A stretch of 42,461 nucleotides of DNA from Akkermansiaceae bacterium UBA4145 (GTDB taxonomy: Bacteria; Verrucomicrobiota; Verrucomicrobiia; Verrucomicrobiales; Akkermansiaceae). The notes below the pieces were generated by a model. That model did not search any database and was not told where the DNA came from. It saw only the letters and a program-made list of their open reading frames with translations. Every line of letters begins with the position of its first letter. The first letter of the stretch is position 1. The position numbers were made by a program, and so were the translations under genes. The DNA lies in contig DFWB01000200.1 in the NCBI GenBank assembly GCA_002380675.1, positions 8,663 through 51,123 on the forward strand, written 5' to 3'. Below, piece by piece: positions 23,835 to 32,292 of the stretch.

Positions 23835-25133
23835 CTAAAGCTCCTTCACGAAGATATTAGCAAACTGAAGCGGGTTGCCGTGGTGTTGGAATCCCAGGCG
23901 CCCCGTAGGCTGGACCCCCGGTAACTGAGCGTCATGCAGGACAACTTTTCCGTTGAGAACGACGGTAAGACGGTCACCCTTGACCGTGATCACATACCGG
24001 TTCCACTCTCCAACCTTGTTATCCGCAGGAACTCGTGGAGTGAGCGCTGCCCGGATTGGAAGAGGCTGTTTTCCATCGTTGCGAATACCGTAGACCTCCC
24101 CCGAGCCAACGGTCCAATTCCAGAGGTTCACCTGGGTCCGGACTGCTCCCCGTAACAATACCCCGCTGTCATACTCATCGATCTCAGCGGTCACGCCTTT
24201 CTTATCGGCCCCTGTCTTTTGCAAGCCATTGAGCAGCAAAACAGGCTGATTCCGCTTTCCACTGTGTTCCCCGGTCCAACGCCAGTCCACAACAGTGGTA
24301 AAATCCTTATATTCCTTAGTGGTCCAAAGGTTGGTCCCCTTCCCATCGTAGTGCAGGATCCATCCATCCTTGACTGTCCAGTGGCCTTTGTTGTTCGCGT
24401 CCTCCGCAAAATTCTGGAGAGAGCCACCCGCCATGACAGGCGTGAACCCCAGCCCCGCGAGCGTCTCATCGGCCTTACCTGTCGGCTGATACCAAGCTTC
24501 CGACTTGTCTTCCTCGAAGGAAATTTCCGCAATCCGCATTTTGCGGACACGGATGATATCACCGTGACCTGCAAAGCAAATGTGACCCTTCCTGCGCTTA
24601 ACGCCCTGATGCTTGGGCTTCTTTTTGCTCAGCTCTTCCAGGTTGACGTCGGTAATACAGACTCCGTTGAGCTCCACCGTGAGCCTTGGCCCCCGGATTG
24701 TGACCCGCTGCTTGTTCCACTCTCCTACCGGAGCGAGATGACCGCGGAGAGATGGCGCAAGAGAATAGACTGAACCGTGAAACTGCCATTCCTTCAGGTT
24801 CTTATATTTGTCAGCGGTATTATCCAGGATCTGCAATTCCATCCCAGTGTAAGCCGCATCCCCGCTGCCAGGATAATGAACCCCCAGTCCATTGTTGGCT
24901 CCAGCAGTCAGTTGAAATTCAAATTCGAGGATATAGTCTGCATATTGCTTCTCCGTGATCAGATTCCTTGATTTGCCGGACGACTCAATAATCCCGTTCT
25001 TGACGAAATATCCGTTCTGCTCGGTTTTTCCCGGAGCTCCAAAGTTGGTGAAATCCTTCCCGTTAAAAAGCTCTACCCAGTCGGCAGAGGCAGGAAGGGA
25101 CAGGGCGATCAGGCAGGCAGCAAGTGCTTTCAT
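23835..25133 (-). CDS. Secreted protein with two DUF1080 (3-keto-disaccharide hydrolase type) domains
   Basis: 432 residues with a signal peptide ending at PASA (about residue 17). Two concanavalin-like DUF1080 domains follow in tandem, residues about 18-205 (WVELFNGKDFTNF, YILEFEFQLTAGANNGLGVHY, GMELQILDN, GEWNKQRVTIRGPRLTVELNG) and about 215-432 (FTTVVDWRWTG, EIDEYDSGVLLRG, GEWNRYVITVKGDRLTVVLNG). Some members of this family cleave glycosides whose sugar has been oxidised at C3. That fits the neighbouring Gfo/Idh/MocA oxidoreductases on the same strand (68 bp gap). Lack of a biochemical signature I could verify means substrate is unknown. In verrucomicrobial genomes such proteins are abundant and often accompany this set of genes. 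Confidence 0.88.
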   Translation of the reverse strand: MKALAACLIALSLPASADWVELFNGKDFTNFGAPGKTEQNGYFVKNGIIESSGKSRNLITEKQYADYILEFEFQLTAGANNGLGVHYPGSGDAAYTGMELQILDNTADKYKNLKEWQFHGSVYSLAPSLRGHLAPVGEWNKQRVTIRGPRLTVELNGVCITDVNLEELSKKKPKHQGVKRRKGHICFAGHGDIIRVRKMRIAEISFEEDKSEAWYQPTGKADETLAGLGFTPVMAGGSLQNFAEDANNKGHWTVKDGWILHYDGKGTNLWTTKEYKDFTTVVDWRWTGEHSGKRNQPVLLLNGLQKTGADKKGVTAEIDEYDSGVLLRGAVRTQVNLWNWTVGSGEVYGIRNDGKQPLPIRAALTPRVPADNKVGEWNRYVITVKGDRLTVVLNGKVVLHDAQLPGVQPTGRLGFQHHGNPLQFANIFVKEL

Positions 25134-25201
25134 GGCGTTGGTATGGTTTATATGTGATGAAAAGGATGTGGTGAGATTTCGGGCCAGACGGTTGAAATTG
25201 A

Positions 25202-26278
25202 TTAGAGCTCCACGGTTTTTCCCGTGCGGTAAGATTCATCTGCCGCCGCCACAATTCGCATCGAGTTGAGGGCGTCCTCCATATGATCACCGAGGTCAAG
25301 GTCCTCCTGGATGGCCTTGAGGAAATACTCCTGCTCCCGAAAGCAGAGTTCATCGTGGTCCGGCTCGTCATTCATGTCGATCCACTCGTCTTCCTTGGTG
25401 AACTCCTTGTTTTCATCCACTTCGCTATGATGAATTCGAAGGGCCTCGGTCTTGCTGTGGGCATCCACATCCGCAGAAGCGCCTTTGCTTCCTGCGTCCT
25501 TAGCTTCGATAGTAACGCAGCCCTTGGGGCCCACCACATCCTTCACAAAGAAGGCCATCTCACTCATCATGGGGCCCCACCCTGCCTCATACCACCCAAC
25601 ACTTCCGTCCTCAAAGGCCACCTGCAAGTGCCCATAATTGATTTTATCCTCGGGGATATCATCGGTAAGCCGCGCCCCCAAGCCCGACACCCGAACTGGC
25701 CGGGAACGGGTCATCTGGCACATCACGTCGACGTAGTGCACACCACAGTCCACGATCGGAGAGATCGAGGAAATAAGGTTCCGATGGGTCTCCCAGGCCG
25801 AGCCTGAGCTTTGTTGATTCAGGTTCATCCGCATCACCAGCGGCTTACCCAGCGTCCGGGCGATCTCAATAAAACGGATCCAGCTCGGATGGACTCTGAG
25901 AATGTAGCCGATCACCAGCTTCTTGCCACTTTCCCTCGCCTTCGCTACGATACTCTCTGCTTCCGCCACGGTCTCTGCCAGTGGCTTTTCAATGAACACA
26001 TGAGCCCCGGCCGCGAAAGCCGCCTCCGCATAGGGGCCGTGGGTATCGGGATAGGTTGATATACTTACTGCATCTGGCTTGGTCTCAGCGAGAGCCTCAT
26101 GGAAATCCCCGAACTCCGGATAGCCCCCTCCCAGCTCCTCATTGAGCTTTCCGCGCGATTCAGGCGACCGGGTGACAATGCCTGCAATCTCAAATTCCTC
26201 CAGCTTGTGATAAGCCCGTGCATGCGAGCTTCCCATGTTGCCAGCACCAACACATAGAATACGAATCTTGTTACTCAT
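25202..26278 (-). CDS. Gfo/Idh/MocA family oxidoreductase (cytoplasmic)
   Basis: 358 residues, no signal peptide. The N-terminal Rossmann domain shows ILCVGAGNMGSSHARAYHK, then the EKPLAETVAEAE motif carrying the conserved lysine, and the catalytic-domain DCGVHYVDV pattern that supplies the active-site Asp and His. Such NAD(P)-dependent enzymes oxidise or reduce hydroxyls of sugars or inositols. As the only one of the three in this island without a Tat signal, it could act on the imported product, for instance reducing a 3-keto sugar. The gap to the second oxidoreductase is 68 bp, and to the DUF1080 gene 68 bp, so cotranscription is plausible. Substrate cannot be deduced. Confidence 0.88.
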   Translation of the reverse strand: MSNKIRILCVGAGNMGSSHARAYHKLEEFEIAGIVTRSPESRGKLNEELGGGYPEFGDFHEALAETKPDAVSISTYPDTHGPYAEAAFAAGAHVFIEKPLAETVAEAESIVAKARESGKKLVIGYILRVHPSWIRFIEIARTLGKPLVMRMNLNQQSSGSAWETHRNLISSISPIVDCGVHYVDVMCQMTRSRPVRVSGLGARLTDDIPEDKINYGHLQVAFEDGSVGWYEAGWGPMMSEMAFFVKDVVGPKGCVTIEAKDAGSKGASADVDAHSKTEALRIHHSEVDENKEFTKEDEWIDMNDEPDHDELCFREQEYFLKAIQEDLDLGDHMEDALNSMRIVAAADESYRTGKTVEL

Positions 26279-26346
26279 AGATTGCAGACAGACGTTCGCA
26301 CTTTCATCTCCGCGGTGTCCAGTCGAGACGGAGCCGAAAGACTACG

Positions 26347-27627
26347 CTACACTTTCCAAGGACCCCGCATCTTCTGGTGCACATACTGATCCGCCTCCGG
26401 CTCATCAATCTTGAAGGTCTTCGGATCGTAGCGGAAACTTTTGTTCGAGCGGTGCGCGATCACACCAAGATTCACGATCGATGCTGAACGGAATCCATTG
26501 CTTTCATTGAGGGCGAACGTCTTGCGCTCCCGCACCGCCTGATGGAAGTCGGTGACCTGTGGATCCGGGTCCTTCAGAGCTTTAAGCTTCTCCTTCAAGC
26601 CCGTGATATCAGAAGCCATCCCTCGACTGATACTCCCCTCTGACCCCTTGATATAAGGAGTATTTTTCTCCCGGTTGTCACCATCAAGAATGATTTTTGT
26701 CCCGTCTGCATACTTATACTCGATGCGCCGCCAGCGCCCTACTGCGTCACCATGCTGCTTATCCGCATCGATAAAGACTTCCACCGGACTCTCCTCATCC
26801 TTGCCGATAATATACTGCACCGGATCCAGATAGTGCTGCCCCATATCTCCCAGCCCGCCTCCATCGTAATCCCAGTAACCACGAAATGACCCATGCGTTC
26901 GGTGCCGGGTGTAGGGCTTCACAGGAGCCGGGCCGAGCCACATATTGTAATCGAAGTGGTCAGGAATCTTTTCCTCGGGCTGGTCGACCTTGCCGGACCA
27001 GCCGAACTTCCAGTTAAAGCCCTGGTTGCCACCGACTGTCACAGTGAGTGGCCCATCCCCGAGGAGGCCATGCATGACCGCCTTGCGGAGAGGAGTCACC
27101 GGTGTGCCCATTCCATAAAAACCTCCCTCAAAGCGAAACCAGGTATTAATCCGAAAGATCCGCTTGTGCTTCTGGACGGCCTTCATCATTGCGATACCCT
27201 CGCCGATGGTCCGACTCATGGGCTTCTCACACCAGACATCCTTTCCCTGCTTTGCTGCCTCAATAGCCTGCAGCGCATGCCAGTGGGGAGGCGTACAGAT
27301 GTGTACGACATCTATGTCATCGCGGGCACACAGCTCCCTGAAATCATGATACCCCTTGGGGTCATGTCCCCGCTTCTTGGCATCGTTGGTCCGATTCGCC
27401 AGGTGATTCTTGTCGACGTCACAGAGGGCCAACAGCGGCCCCTGCTGCCCTACATGGGCCCCCGAACCAGAGATCCCTCCGCACCCGATGATTCCCCTAG
27501 TCACCTGTTCACTGGGCGGCTTCTTCCCATTTGCGCCAATGACATGGCTGGGGACAACCTGGATGGTCGCAAGTGCCGCTACTCCCTTCAGGGCTTTCCG
27601 GCGTGAAAATGTATGTGTCTGGTTCAT
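26347..27627 (-). CDS. Tat-exported Gfo/Idh/MocA family oxidoreductase
   Basis: 426 residues. The N terminus FSRRKALKGVAALATIQVV is a twin-arginine signal, so the protein is exported folded, with cofactor. The Rossmann domain begins RGIIGCGGISGSGAHV; CEKPMSRTIGEGIAM and HICTPPHWHAL are the family motifs, and GGGLGDMGQHYLDPVQYIIGK is the catalytic-domain stretch. It resembles the exported oxidoreductases of planctomycetes and Verrucomicrobia, which have tightly bound nucleotide. In the pathway model it would oxidise a glycoside in the periplasm before DUF1080 cleavage. It lies 82 bp downstream of the MFS transporter on the same strand. Confidence 0.9.
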   Translation of the reverse strand: MNQTHTFSRRKALKGVAALATIQVVPSHVIGANGKKPPSEQVTRGIIGCGGISGSGAHVGQQGPLLALCDVDKNHLANRTNDAKKRGHDPKGYHDFRELCARDDIDVVHICTPPHWHALQAIEAAKQGKDVWCEKPMSRTIGEGIAMMKAVQKHKRIFRINTWFRFEGGFYGMGTPVTPLRKAVMHGLLGDGPLTVTVGGNQGFNWKFGWSGKVDQPEEKIPDHFDYNMWLGPAPVKPYTRHRTHGSFRGYWDYDGGGLGDMGQHYLDPVQYIIGKDEESPVEVFIDADKQHGDAVGRWRRIEYKYADGTKIILDGDNREKNTPYIKGSEGSISRGMASDITGLKEKLKALKDPDPQVTDFHQAVRERKTFALNESNGFRSASIVNLGVIAHRSNKSFRYDPKTFKIDEPEADQYVHQKMRGPWKV

Positions 27628-27709
27628 TCTATCTCGTTTTACGTAATTTCTGATATGGGTCTTCCGATCTGTGTCCGCTGTGGACGGACCGGCTCAAAAC
27701 TCAGGACGT

Positions 27710-29128
27710 CTACTCAGGAGCTCCCGAGGCTTCGCCAGTGGCATTCTCATCGTCATCCGACACTGAAATCTTGTCCCAGAAGGCAACGAAGAAAATGACC
27801 GTGATCACAGCCGCCATGATGGCTGGAAAAATCCAGAATGACTTCCACTGCATCATCGTGTCCGCAATGAGGTTACTGTCCATTCCCTTCGGCATATCAA
27901 CGGAGAACATCTGCCCGAGTTGCTCAAACACTCCTGGATCCGATGCTTCGCGAGCCTCCTTGATAGCGCCTTCGAGCTCTGCAGATTTCCCGACGCCATC
28001 TCCCCATCCCGAAAAGTCCACCGGAATCCAGAAAAGCTTGCCGGGCCCCTGATAATACACGCCAAAGGTAATTGCGTAACCGATATACATCCCGATCCCC
28101 TGTGTGAAGAAAACAAGCAGGCTTTGCGCCTGACTACGAATCTTTGAGTCTGCCACTTTATCGGTATACATGAATCCAGTGACAAAGAAGAAATCGTAGC
28201 AAATGCCGTGGAGCGCGACTCCCAGAAAGATCATCCACACGACCTGATCCGGAGCCCCGAAAGCAAAAAGAAAATAACGCAGAACCCATGCGAGCATACC
28301 TACCAGAATCATCCACTTAACCCCCAGCTTCCGAAAAAAGAAGGGGATGAGAAGCATGAAGAAAATTTCTGACATCTGCCCGATGGTCATGGTCGACGCG
28401 GGTTGCAGATAGCCAGTGTTCTGGAGATAATTGGGGATAGTTCCGTAGTAATACGCGAGTGGAATGCAGATCAGCATCGAGCAGATCAAAAATACCGCAA
28501 AGGCAGGACGCTTGAAGAGTGCAAAGGCATCCAGCATCAGAAGAGCACGGAGGTTAAGTGGTTCACCTTTCGCAGGAGCCGGTGTATGCGGGAGAGTAAA
28601 AGAGAATATTCCCAAGGCCAGCGAAGCGGCACCCGCGAGATAAAATATGTTGAACTTGGCAGACCACCCCAGCACTCCGACTACGAGGCCGGCGACGATC
28701 CAACCAATTGTGCCCCAAACCCGCACTTTTGGAAACGTAAGTCGATCGAGATTTGCAAAAGCGATCGAGTTGCCGAGGCCAAGGGTGGGCATGTAGCAAA
28801 GCATATTACCCAGCATCAGCCAGACCATGAGTTTCCCGTTTCCAGCATTCGCGACCCCCGGGATAATCATCAGGAGAACGCCTCCAATGAAAAAGAGGAC
28901 ACCCATCACCTTCTGTGATGGGAAAAAGCGATCTGCGATTAATCCAAGGAACAACGGCGCGATCATCGCTCCCAGCGGCGCCGAACCGAAAGATCCTGCA
29001 GAAAAATCTCCTAGTTGATTGCTAAGCAAGCAAAGCCCAAGCGTTCCGAACCACGCTCCCCAAGTGAAGAACTGGAGGAACATCATGACTGAGAGCTTCA
29101 GGGTATTCGCGGAGCGGGGATCGGACAT
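27710..29128 (-). CDS. MFS transporter, NupG-like nucleoside/sugar:H+ symporter
   Basis: 472 residues from the ATG at 29128 (MSDPRSANTLKLSVMMFLQFFTWGAWFGTLG); 23 residues upstream from 29197 are discarded because family members start here. About 12 hydrophobic segments are visible. The FFTWGAWFGTLG start, LGNSIAFANL, FPKVRVWGTIGWIVAG and FFFVTGFMYTDK motifs are those of the NupG/XapB branch. Homologues in this phylum stand next to Gfo/Idh/MocA and sugar isomerase genes and probably carry sugars or their oxidised forms, not nucleosides. A charged loop of about 50 residues before the last transmembrane segment is unusual. It is divergent from the third oxidoreductase. Confidence 0.88.
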   Translation of the reverse strand: MSDPRSANTLKLSVMMFLQFFTWGAWFGTLGLCLLSNQLGDFSAGSFGSAPLGAMIAPLFLGLIADRFFPSQKVMGVLFFIGGVLLMIIPGVANAGNGKLMVWLMLGNMLCYMPTLGLGNSIAFANLDRLTFPKVRVWGTIGWIVAGLVVGVLGWSAKFNIFYLAGAASLALGIFSFTLPHTPAPAKGEPLNLRALLMLDAFALFKRPAFAVFLICSMLICIPLAYYYGTIPNYLQNTGYLQPASTMTIGQMSEIFFMLLIPFFFRKLGVKWMILVGMLAWVLRYFLFAFGAPDQVVWMIFLGVALHGICYDFFFVTGFMYTDKVADSKIRSQAQSLLVFFTQGIGMYIGYAITFGVYYQGPGKLFWIPVDFSGWGDGVGKSAELEGAIKEAREASDPGVFEQLGQMFSVDMPKGMDSNLIADTMMQWKSFWIFPAIMAAVITVIFFVAFWDKISVSDDDENATGEASGAPE

Positions 29129-29546
29129 TAGGTGTGATCGTGTTGTGAGTGGTGCATTTGAGAGGCTGGCTCCCATTCCCGCAAGATCTGAATCCATCTC
29201 GAGCTTTCTCCCACGGTTTCGCCTAACGAAGCATCATCCCAGATCGTGAGTAGCCGGCTTCGGCCCCCAAAATCACCGTTGATTTTCAAGATCAGGGAAG
29301 TTCCAACAGGGATTCCTCACCCTGATGCTGAAACTGTAGATGACCCCCGAGGCTTTTTCCTGTGCTTCAAAGATCAGGGAATCTCCGCCGCCGGGACCTG
29401 ATCTCCCGGCAAAAGTCCTTCAGGTGGGGTAAACAAATGCTCCGCACCAGTGCCGAGGAGCTCCTTTCGACCTCGAACGGGCCTAAAACCTTGAAAGGGA
29501 GGGCCGAAACCCTACCGTATCCCCTCACAGGACACCTGAACACCCA
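29129..29546. promoter_or_regulatory. Divergent promoter region with two inverted repeats
   Basis: 418 bp between the MFS transporter and the third oxidoreductase. Two inverted repeats share a half-site: ATCAGGG (29291-29297) with CCCTGAT (29320-29326), and AGATCAGG (29371-29378) with CCTGATCT (29397-29404). Each left arm is preceded by TTCAA. The centres are about 79 bp apart. They could bind a regulator of the sugar island or form stem-loops in RNA. I find no clear promoter boxes and no convincing small gene. Confidence 0.45.
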
Positions 29547-30854
29547 ATGAGCGAGACCACCAACTCCAACCGACGTAATTTTGTCAAGACCGCTACAGCC
29601 GCTACGGCCGTCGCTGGCTTCCCCCACATCGGCCGTGCCGAGATCGGCAGCAGCAATACCATCAAGATCGGCCTGATTGGATGTGGTGGCCGGGGCACAG
29701 GCGCGGCTACTCAAGCCCTGAAGTCTGATGACAAGGTCAAGCTTTGGGCCATGGCTGACGCTTTCCCCGAAAAAATCGAGGGCCCTCTCAAGACCCTCGG
29801 AGCAGCCTTCGGAAAAGAGCGTGTCGAGGTCGACAAGAGCCGCCAGTTCACCGGGCTTGATGCCTTCGAGAAACTGGCCAATTCCGATGTAGATGTGGTC
29901 CTGATGGCGACTCCTCCAGGATATCGTCCCTCGATGCTGCGCCAGTGTATTGAGGCTGGAAAGCATGTGTTCGCTGAGAAGCCTATGGCTATCGACATGG
30001 CCGGCATCCATCACCTGATGGAAACCGCCAAGATTGCAGACGAGAAGAAACTCGCTATTCAGCACGGCTACTGCTGGCGTTACAGCCCTTCCAACCGGGT
30101 AGGTTTTGGTAAGGCCCTGGGCGGAGAACTCGGCCGCATCACGAGTTTTGTCGGCACATATCTGGGCGGCACCGTGCGTGCTCTCGCCCCCGACGCAAAG
30201 CAACCTGAGGGCATGGGAGACGTCGAATGGCAGCTTCGCAACTGGATCAACTTCGAATGGCTCTCAGGCGGACCGCTCCTTGAACAGTGTATTCACGCTG
30301 TCGATAAGATGGCATGGGCCATGAACGACGTTGCCCCAATTGCGGCCTTTGGTAACGGAGGCCGCGGTCAGCGCCGCGACGCGGGTAATGTTTACGACAA
30401 TTACTCCATTACCTATGAGTATCCGGGCAATGTTTTCTGTCAGATTCAGCAGCGTCAGTACAGCAATTCGTTCAACGAAAATGTCAGCCGTATCATCTGC
30501 GAGGGCGGAACAGTGGTTGGCCCATGGAAGGTCTCCACCAAGGACGCCAAGGGCAAGACCAACTGGAAATACCGGGCGGAGAAGGGAGTGGAGCAGAACA
30601 TGTATCAAACGTGCCACAACGAGTTCTTCGCCAATCTCAGGGCAGGCAAGATTGTCAACTCCTGCGAGTTCATGGCCAATTCCACGGCGGTCGGCATTCT
30701 CGGCCGGGAGGCCGCTCACACCGGCCAGCGGATCACTTGGGATAACCTCTGGGCGACAAGTGAAGACCAGGCCCCTGACAATCCTCCTATGAACGGCAAG
30801 ATGCCGATTCCAGCGCCGCCCATCCCCGGGACCGATTCCCTTGCCAAAGCCTGA
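29547..30854 (+). CDS. Tat-exported Gfo/Idh/MocA family oxidoreductase
   Basis: 435 residues. SNRRNFVKTATAATAVAGFPHI is a twin-arginine signal. The Rossmann motif IKIGLIGCGGRGTGAATQAL follows, then FAEKPMAIDMAGIHHLME with the conserved lysine, QHGYCWRYSP and the catalytic-domain GGPLLEQCIHAVDKMAWAM. A Pro-rich end (PIPAPPIPGTDS) closes the protein. It is a second exported oxidoreductase in the island but only distantly like the one at 26347, so it probably handles a different substrate or step. It is 101 bp upstream of the SUMF1-fold gene on the same strand. Reaction direction and substrate cannot be read from sequence. Confidence 0.9.
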   Translation: MSETTNSNRRNFVKTATAATAVAGFPHIGRAEIGSSNTIKIGLIGCGGRGTGAATQALKSDDKVKLWAMADAFPEKIEGPLKTLGAAFGKERVEVDKSRQFTGLDAFEKLANSDVDVVLMATPPGYRPSMLRQCIEAGKHVFAEKPMAIDMAGIHHLMETAKIADEKKLAIQHGYCWRYSPSNRVGFGKALGGELGRITSFVGTYLGGTVRALAPDAKQPEGMGDVEWQLRNWINFEWLSGGPLLEQCIHAVDKMAWAMNDVAPIAAFGNGGRGQRRDAGNVYDNYSITYEYPGNVFCQIQQRQYSNSFNENVSRIICEGGTVVGPWKVSTKDAKGKTNWKYRAEKGVEQNMYQTCHNEFFANLRAGKIVNSCEFMANSTAVGILGREAAHTGQRITWDNLWATSEDQAPDNPPMNGKMPIPAPPIPGTDSLAKA

Positions 30855-30955
30855 CACACGCCACAGGCGGCAGGGTCTCAAAGCAGTAGCCGGCGGGGCA
30901 GAATCGCCCCCGCGTATGCAGCGACCCTGCCTTACAAATTTTTCCATCAATCCCC

Positions 30956-32215
30956 ATGAAAAGCATCCACCTTATCTTCCCCTCGACTGCAGCCATCGTG
31001 CTGGTCGGCATCGCTGCACTTGCAGATGACTCCAAGTCCGAGGCAGCCCCGGCAGCCAAAGCTCCAGCGAAGTTTACCAACTCTACCCCTACTCCGGCCC
31101 AGTGGGACCTCCCTTCGACTCACCGACTCTTTGTCAGCAAGAAGATCCACGAGCTCGTCACCAAAAAGGGAGGGCCCGGCGAGGCTCCCGAAATGAAGGA
31201 CTACGAGGAAGTAGCGCCCAGAGCCAATGAGGCCAAGTACAAGATGATCGCCCTGAAGGGGGGGGAGTTCCTCATGGGCTCACCAGAGGGCGAACATGAA
31301 AATCGCACAGACGACGAGGGGCCCCAGAAGAAAGTGAGGATCGAACCTTTCTGGATCGGACAGACTGAAATTCCCTGGGCTCTCTATAAGCCCTTCTACG
31401 AAAACGGTATTGCTCGCAATAAGGACGGCAGCCTGCTCGCGGCCGATAAGGACAAGGAAGTGACCGTCCGCGGGAAACAGCGCAAGAAAGCAGTGAAAGA
31501 TGCTCTCGCCCGTGGTGATAGCAGTAACATCGTAGACGTGGTCTCACAGCCAACGCCCCAATACCACGATATGTTCGGGAGCGGTGAGCACGCCTCCGAA
31601 TTGAACTATCCTGCCATGTGCACCACCCACCACGCTGCCTCCAAGTTCTGCCAGTGGCTCAGCGCCCAGACTGGCCACTTTTACAGGCTCCCCACCGAGG
31701 CCGAGTGGGAATATGCGTGCCGTGCCGGAACGACTACCGCCTTTCACTTCGGGGACGACATCGCCAAGCTGGACGACTACGCGTGGCACGGCGATAATTC
31801 CGAATTTACCTATTATCCGGTCGGCACCAAAAAGCCGAATCCGTGGGGACTTCATGACATGCACGGCAATGTCGGCGAGTGGGTCCTTGATGGATTCAGC
31901 GAAGGATATCGTAACACCATCAAGGATGGAGCCGTCAATCCCTGGAATATTTCCCTTACTCGTTATCCTCGGATCGTAAAAGGGGGCTCATGGGACCAGA
32001 ACCCTGATGAATGCCGAAGTGCAGCCCGTGTGCAATCCGTGAATGACTGGAAAGATACGGACCCGCAGGTGCCAAAAAGTATCTGGTATCATACGGACGG
32101 TCAGTTCATCGGCTTCCGTATCGTGCGACCACTGAAAACCCCAACCGCCGAGGAGATGCACGTTTACTGGAACACTGACTGGTGGGAACCCACCAGAAAC
32201 GCCGAGGACCTTTAG
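30956..32215 (+). CDS. Secreted SUMF1/formylglycine-generating-enzyme-fold protein, probably not a true FGE
   Basis: 419 residues with a signal peptide ending near LADDS (about residue 22). The FGE-sulfatase fold is clear: YKMIALKGGEFLMGSPEGE, FWIGQTEIPWALYK, FYRLPTEAEWEYACRAGT, YAWHGDNSE, NPWGLHDMHGNVGEWVLDGF, and VKGGSWDQNPDECRSAARV, ending GFRIVRP. An unusual insert of about 40 Lys/Asp-rich residues follows the first third. True formylglycine-generating enzymes use a pair of cysteines (C-x4-C in the GGSYMCHRSYC region); here only one cysteine is visible, so sulfatase activation is unlikely. Many exported proteins of this fold in the phylum have no known activity. A strong terminator follows. 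Confidence 0.88.
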   Translation: MKSIHLIFPSTAAIVLVGIAALADDSKSEAAPAAKAPAKFTNSTPTPAQWDLPSTHRLFVSKKIHELVTKKGGPGEAPEMKDYEEVAPRANEAKYKMIALKGGEFLMGSPEGEHENRTDDEGPQKKVRIEPFWIGQTEIPWALYKPFYENGIARNKDGSLLAADKDKEVTVRGKQRKKAVKDALARGDSSNIVDVVSQPTPQYHDMFGSGEHASELNYPAMCTTHHAASKFCQWLSAQTGHFYRLPTEAEWEYACRAGTTTAFHFGDDIAKLDDYAWHGDNSEFTYYPVGTKKPNPWGLHDMHGNVGEWVLDGFSEGYRNTIKDGAVNPWNISLTRYPRIVKGGSWDQNPDECRSAARVQSVNDWKDTDPQVPKSIWYHTDGQFIGFRIVRPLKTPTAEEMHVYWNTDWWEPTRNAEDL

Positions 32216-32247
32216 GGCGAATCTGCCCAGCCTTCTCTTCTCTCGTC

Positions 32248-32280
32248 AAAGGCGCAGCTTCGTGCTGCGCCTTTCTTGTC
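32248..32280. terminator. Bidirectional intrinsic terminator
   Basis: Arms AAAGGCGCAGC and GCTGCGCCTTT form a perfect 11-bp stem with a TTCGT loop between the SUMF1-like and peroxiredoxin stops. A-rich and T-rich ends on both strands let it end both convergent transcripts. Confidence 0.88.
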
Positions 32281-32292
32281 GTCGGATCGGGG

